Shown here one piece after another: positions 5,922 through 7,555 of a stretch of 7,555 nt of DNA; the first letter of the stretch is position 1; each line of letters begins with the position of its first letter. The DNA lies in assembly GCA_002319915.1 (NCBI GenBank), contig DCFQ01000105.1:58810-66364 (forward strand), given 5' to 3'. Under the pieces are notes generated by a model. The model saw only the letters and a list, made by a program, of their open reading frames with translations. It did not search any database and was not told the DNA's origin. Source of the stretch: Bacteroidales bacterium UBA1800. Lineage in GTDB: Bacteria; Bacteroidota; Bacteroidia; Bacteroidales; VadinHA17. A program made the position numbers and the translations under genes.

Positions 5922-7439
5922 TTATTTGCCGGGTTCAATCTTAAAGCCAATAACTTTCCAGCCAGGCAGTCTGGACGGCTTGCGGATTGCCAGGTTTTCC
6001 TTCCCCTGAACCCATTTAATCTTCTCACTGCTCCCAAGCAATGTCACCGATGCGATCTTCTGACCGGATAATCCCGAATTCCTGCCAAGGGATCTTATGA
6101 GTATGTCTCCTTCAGGCTTACCGAGGCAGAATGCATAAATCACCCCGTTTTTTGTCGTAAAGCGGATGTCATCCGGACCAAAGCTGTAATTCTCATCAAA
6201 CCTGGCCCTTTTACCTGACTGCCTGATCTCCCTGCTCTCCCCGTAAACTTTCCATGGCCTGGTTCCGTAAATTCCTTCACCGTTCGCTTCGGTCCAGGCG
6301 CCTATCTCGCCGAGTATGGCAAGCATGTCGGGTTCAAGGTCTCCTTCCGGGGTCTGCACGACATTAAGCAGGAGATTGCCGTTCTTGCTCACGATGTCGA
6401 CGAGCATCTGTATCACTTCATCCGAGCTTTTGTATTTCTGCCCTGTCCTGTAGTACCAGTCGCCGATCGAAGTGTCGGTCTGCCAGGGATAAGCATCGAG
6501 CGAATCCTTGACTCCGCGTTCCACATCCTCGACCCACTTGCCGCCCGAGGGCTGCTTGCATGTATATACTACGCTTGTGACCCCATTGCCTTTAACAGCG
6601 TCCTGGTTGTAGAAGTGGGCGATCAGGTTCCTTCCGACATCCTCAAAAGGCATCTGGCTGTCGGAATACAGCAGGTCGGGATGATAATTGTCGATCAGCT
6701 CTTTTATGCATTTGAACCATTCGATCTGGAAGACGAGATTATTTGTGAGCCAGCCTTTGTCGTCGGGCATGGCCGGCTGGTGATACAGGTCGCTGTTTGC
6801 CGGGTTTGCACCATCATAAGGCACTCCTGCCATGGGGCCGTCGGTGTCGGACCCGTGAGCACCCTGGAACCAGGTGAAACTGGCGCCAAGATGTTCCGAT
6901 ACGCCAAACCTGAGTCCCTGGGCCTGAGCTGCTTTCTTCCATATTCCCACTACATCTTTATGCGGGCCCATATTGACCGAATTCCACCTGTGGACCTTTG
7001 AATCCCAGAGGAAAAAATCGTCATGATGGGTCCCCATGCTGACAAAATATTTCGCGCCCGCTTTCCTGTACAGAGCCATGAGTTTTTCGGGGTCCCATTT
7101 TTCGGCCTTCCAGAGGGGAATTATATCCTTGTATCCAAAAACCGAAGGATGCCCGTAATGTTCCAGGTGATATTTATAGGCCGGATCCTTTTGCTCGTAC
7201 ATCCGCCTGGCATACCAGTCTCCCTGCCGGGGTACCGCCTGGGGGCCCCAGTGCGCCCATATACCGAACTTGGCATCCCGGAACCAGTCAGGGCACTTGT
7301 ACTTGACGAGCGATTGGTCGGTTGCGGTAAACGGCCCGTCAGAAACAGGCAGTTTGCCTTTCTGTCCGTAAAGGGAGAACTGCGCAAAAAGTAGCAGGAG
7401 GCACAGAATGCCATGATGACCGGTGAGATTTCGTTTCAT
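5922..7439 (-). CDS. Secreted GH29 alpha-L-fucosidase
   Basis: The start is taken as the ATG at 7439, giving 505 residues and a compact Sec signal peptide (MKRN, then ILCLLLLFAQFSLYGQ). An in-frame ATG at 7460 would add seven residues (MRTNYYP). GH29 motifs in order are KFGIWAHWGPQAVP (57-70, His63), GDWYARRMY (73-81), KYFVSMGTHHDDFFLWDS (130-147, His138/His139), FGVSEHLGASFTW (178-190), PDLLYSDSQMPFE (254-266, Asp260 as probable nucleophile), and NGNLLLNVVQTPEGDLEP near the barrel end. A beta-sandwich C-terminal region follows. GH29 enzymes cleave terminal alpha-L-fucose, usually alpha-1,2/3/4-linked, from glycans by a retaining mechanism. The leader and signal peptide indicate export to the periplasm or cell surface. 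It is the first gene of the apparent operon, 16 bases before the SGNH esterase gene. Confidence 0.92.
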   Translation of the reverse strand: MKRNLTGHHGILCLLLLFAQFSLYGQKGKLPVSDGPFTATDQSLVKYKCPDWFRDAKFGIWAHWGPQAVPRQGDWYARRMYEQKDPAYKYHLEHYGHPSVFGYKDIIPLWKAEKWDPEKLMALYRKAGAKYFVSMGTHHDDFFLWDSKVHRWNSVNMGPHKDVVGIWKKAAQAQGLRFGVSEHLGASFTWFQGAHGSDTDGPMAGVPYDGANPANSDLYHQPAMPDDKGWLTNNLVFQIEWFKCIKELIDNYHPDLLYSDSQMPFEDVGRNLIAHFYNQDAVKGNGVTSVVYTCKQPSGGKWVEDVERGVKDSLDAYPWQTDTSIGDWYYRTGQKYKSSDEVIQMLVDIVSKNGNLLLNVVQTPEGDLEPDMLAILGEIGAWTEANGEGIYGTRPWKVYGESREIRQSGKRARFDENYSFGPDDIRFTTKNGVIYAFCLGKPEGDILIRSLGRNSGLSGQKIASVTLLGSSEKIKWVQGKENLAIRKPSRLPGWKVIGFKIEPGK

Positions 7440-7488
7440 TGGATAGTAATTTGTACGCACTGAGAGCCTGATCTTAGTATAGAGTACT

Positions 7489-7521
7489 TAAAATTACTTT
7501 TATCTTTTTATTTTATCCAAT
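7489..7521 (-). promoter_or_regulatory. Candidate Bacteroidota-type promoter for the fucosidase operon
   Basis: On the minus strand TAATTTTA (7496-7489) matches the Bacteroidota -7 element TAnnTTTG except at the last base. ATTG at 7521-7518 lies about 20 bases upstream as a TTTG-like -33 element. Transcription would begin near 7482, leaving a leader of about 40 bases to the ATG at 7439. The surrounding sequence is A/T-rich, so a chance match is possible. Confidence 0.35.
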
Positions 7522-7530
7522 CGATCCAGT

Positions 7531-7545
7531 ATTTTTTGAAAAAAT
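7531..7545. repeat. A/T palindrome upstream of the fucosidase operon
   Basis: ATTTTTT-G-AAAAAAT is a perfect 15-base palindrome with one central base. It lies just upstream of the candidate promoter. Paired A- and T-tracts can bend DNA. As RNA it would be a weak hairpin and, with its T-run, could instead mark the end of an upstream transcript outside the window. The two readings cannot be separated here. Confidence 0.3.
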
Positions 7546-7555
7546 CATGTTCCCG

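Noticed and set aside
5906..6037. An N-terminal extension of the SGNH esterase to an ATG at 6037
   Set aside because: It would overlap the fucosidase 3' end by 116 bases and bury the Tat leader 50 residues into the protein; the start at 5905 explains both better.

Overview
The window looks like a piece of a Bacteroidota chromosome (Bacteroidales-like, moderate GC). The evidence is the protein families, the lack of clear Shine-Dalgarno sequences before most starts, secretory leaders ending in NGQ or YGQ, and RRxF-K Tat leaders on Gfo/Idh/MocA and TIM-barrel proteins. It carries an accessory carbohydrate-degradation locus. No susC/susD pair, transporter, regulator, RNA gene, CRISPR array or insertion sequence is visible.

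Right half, minus strand, read from 7439 down to 2760: four genes in one direction with gaps of 16, 66 and 68 bases, probably one transcription unit. In order they encode a Sec-exported GH29 alpha-L-fucosidase, a Tat-exported SGNH/GDSL esterase, a Tat-exported xylose-isomerase-like TIM-barrel protein, and a Tat-exported Gfo/Idh/MocA oxidoreductase. A plausible promoter lies just upstream, near 7489-7521.

Middle, plus strand, 2150-2773: a small membrane protein with an N-terminal hydrophobic leader, a periplasmic coiled coil, one transmembrane helix and a charged cytoplasmic helix. It converges on the oxidoreductase gene and overlaps its end by 14 bases. It looks unrelated to sugar metabolism.

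Left end, minus strand, 1867 down to 1: a secreted CE1-type alpha/beta hydrolase with a large uncharacterised C-terminal half. Eighteen bases later comes the first 47 codons of a secreted GH3 glycosidase that runs off the window.

Taken together, the locus would work on an acylated, fucose-containing or rhamnogalacturonan-like glycan. The two esterases would remove ester groups, GH29 and GH3 would remove terminal sugars, and the exported oxidoreductase/TIM-barrel pair would act on the glycosides. The most interesting reading is that this pair performs redox-assisted (3-keto) glycoside cleavage in the periplasm. That is an inference from family and context and is not shown directly by the sequence.
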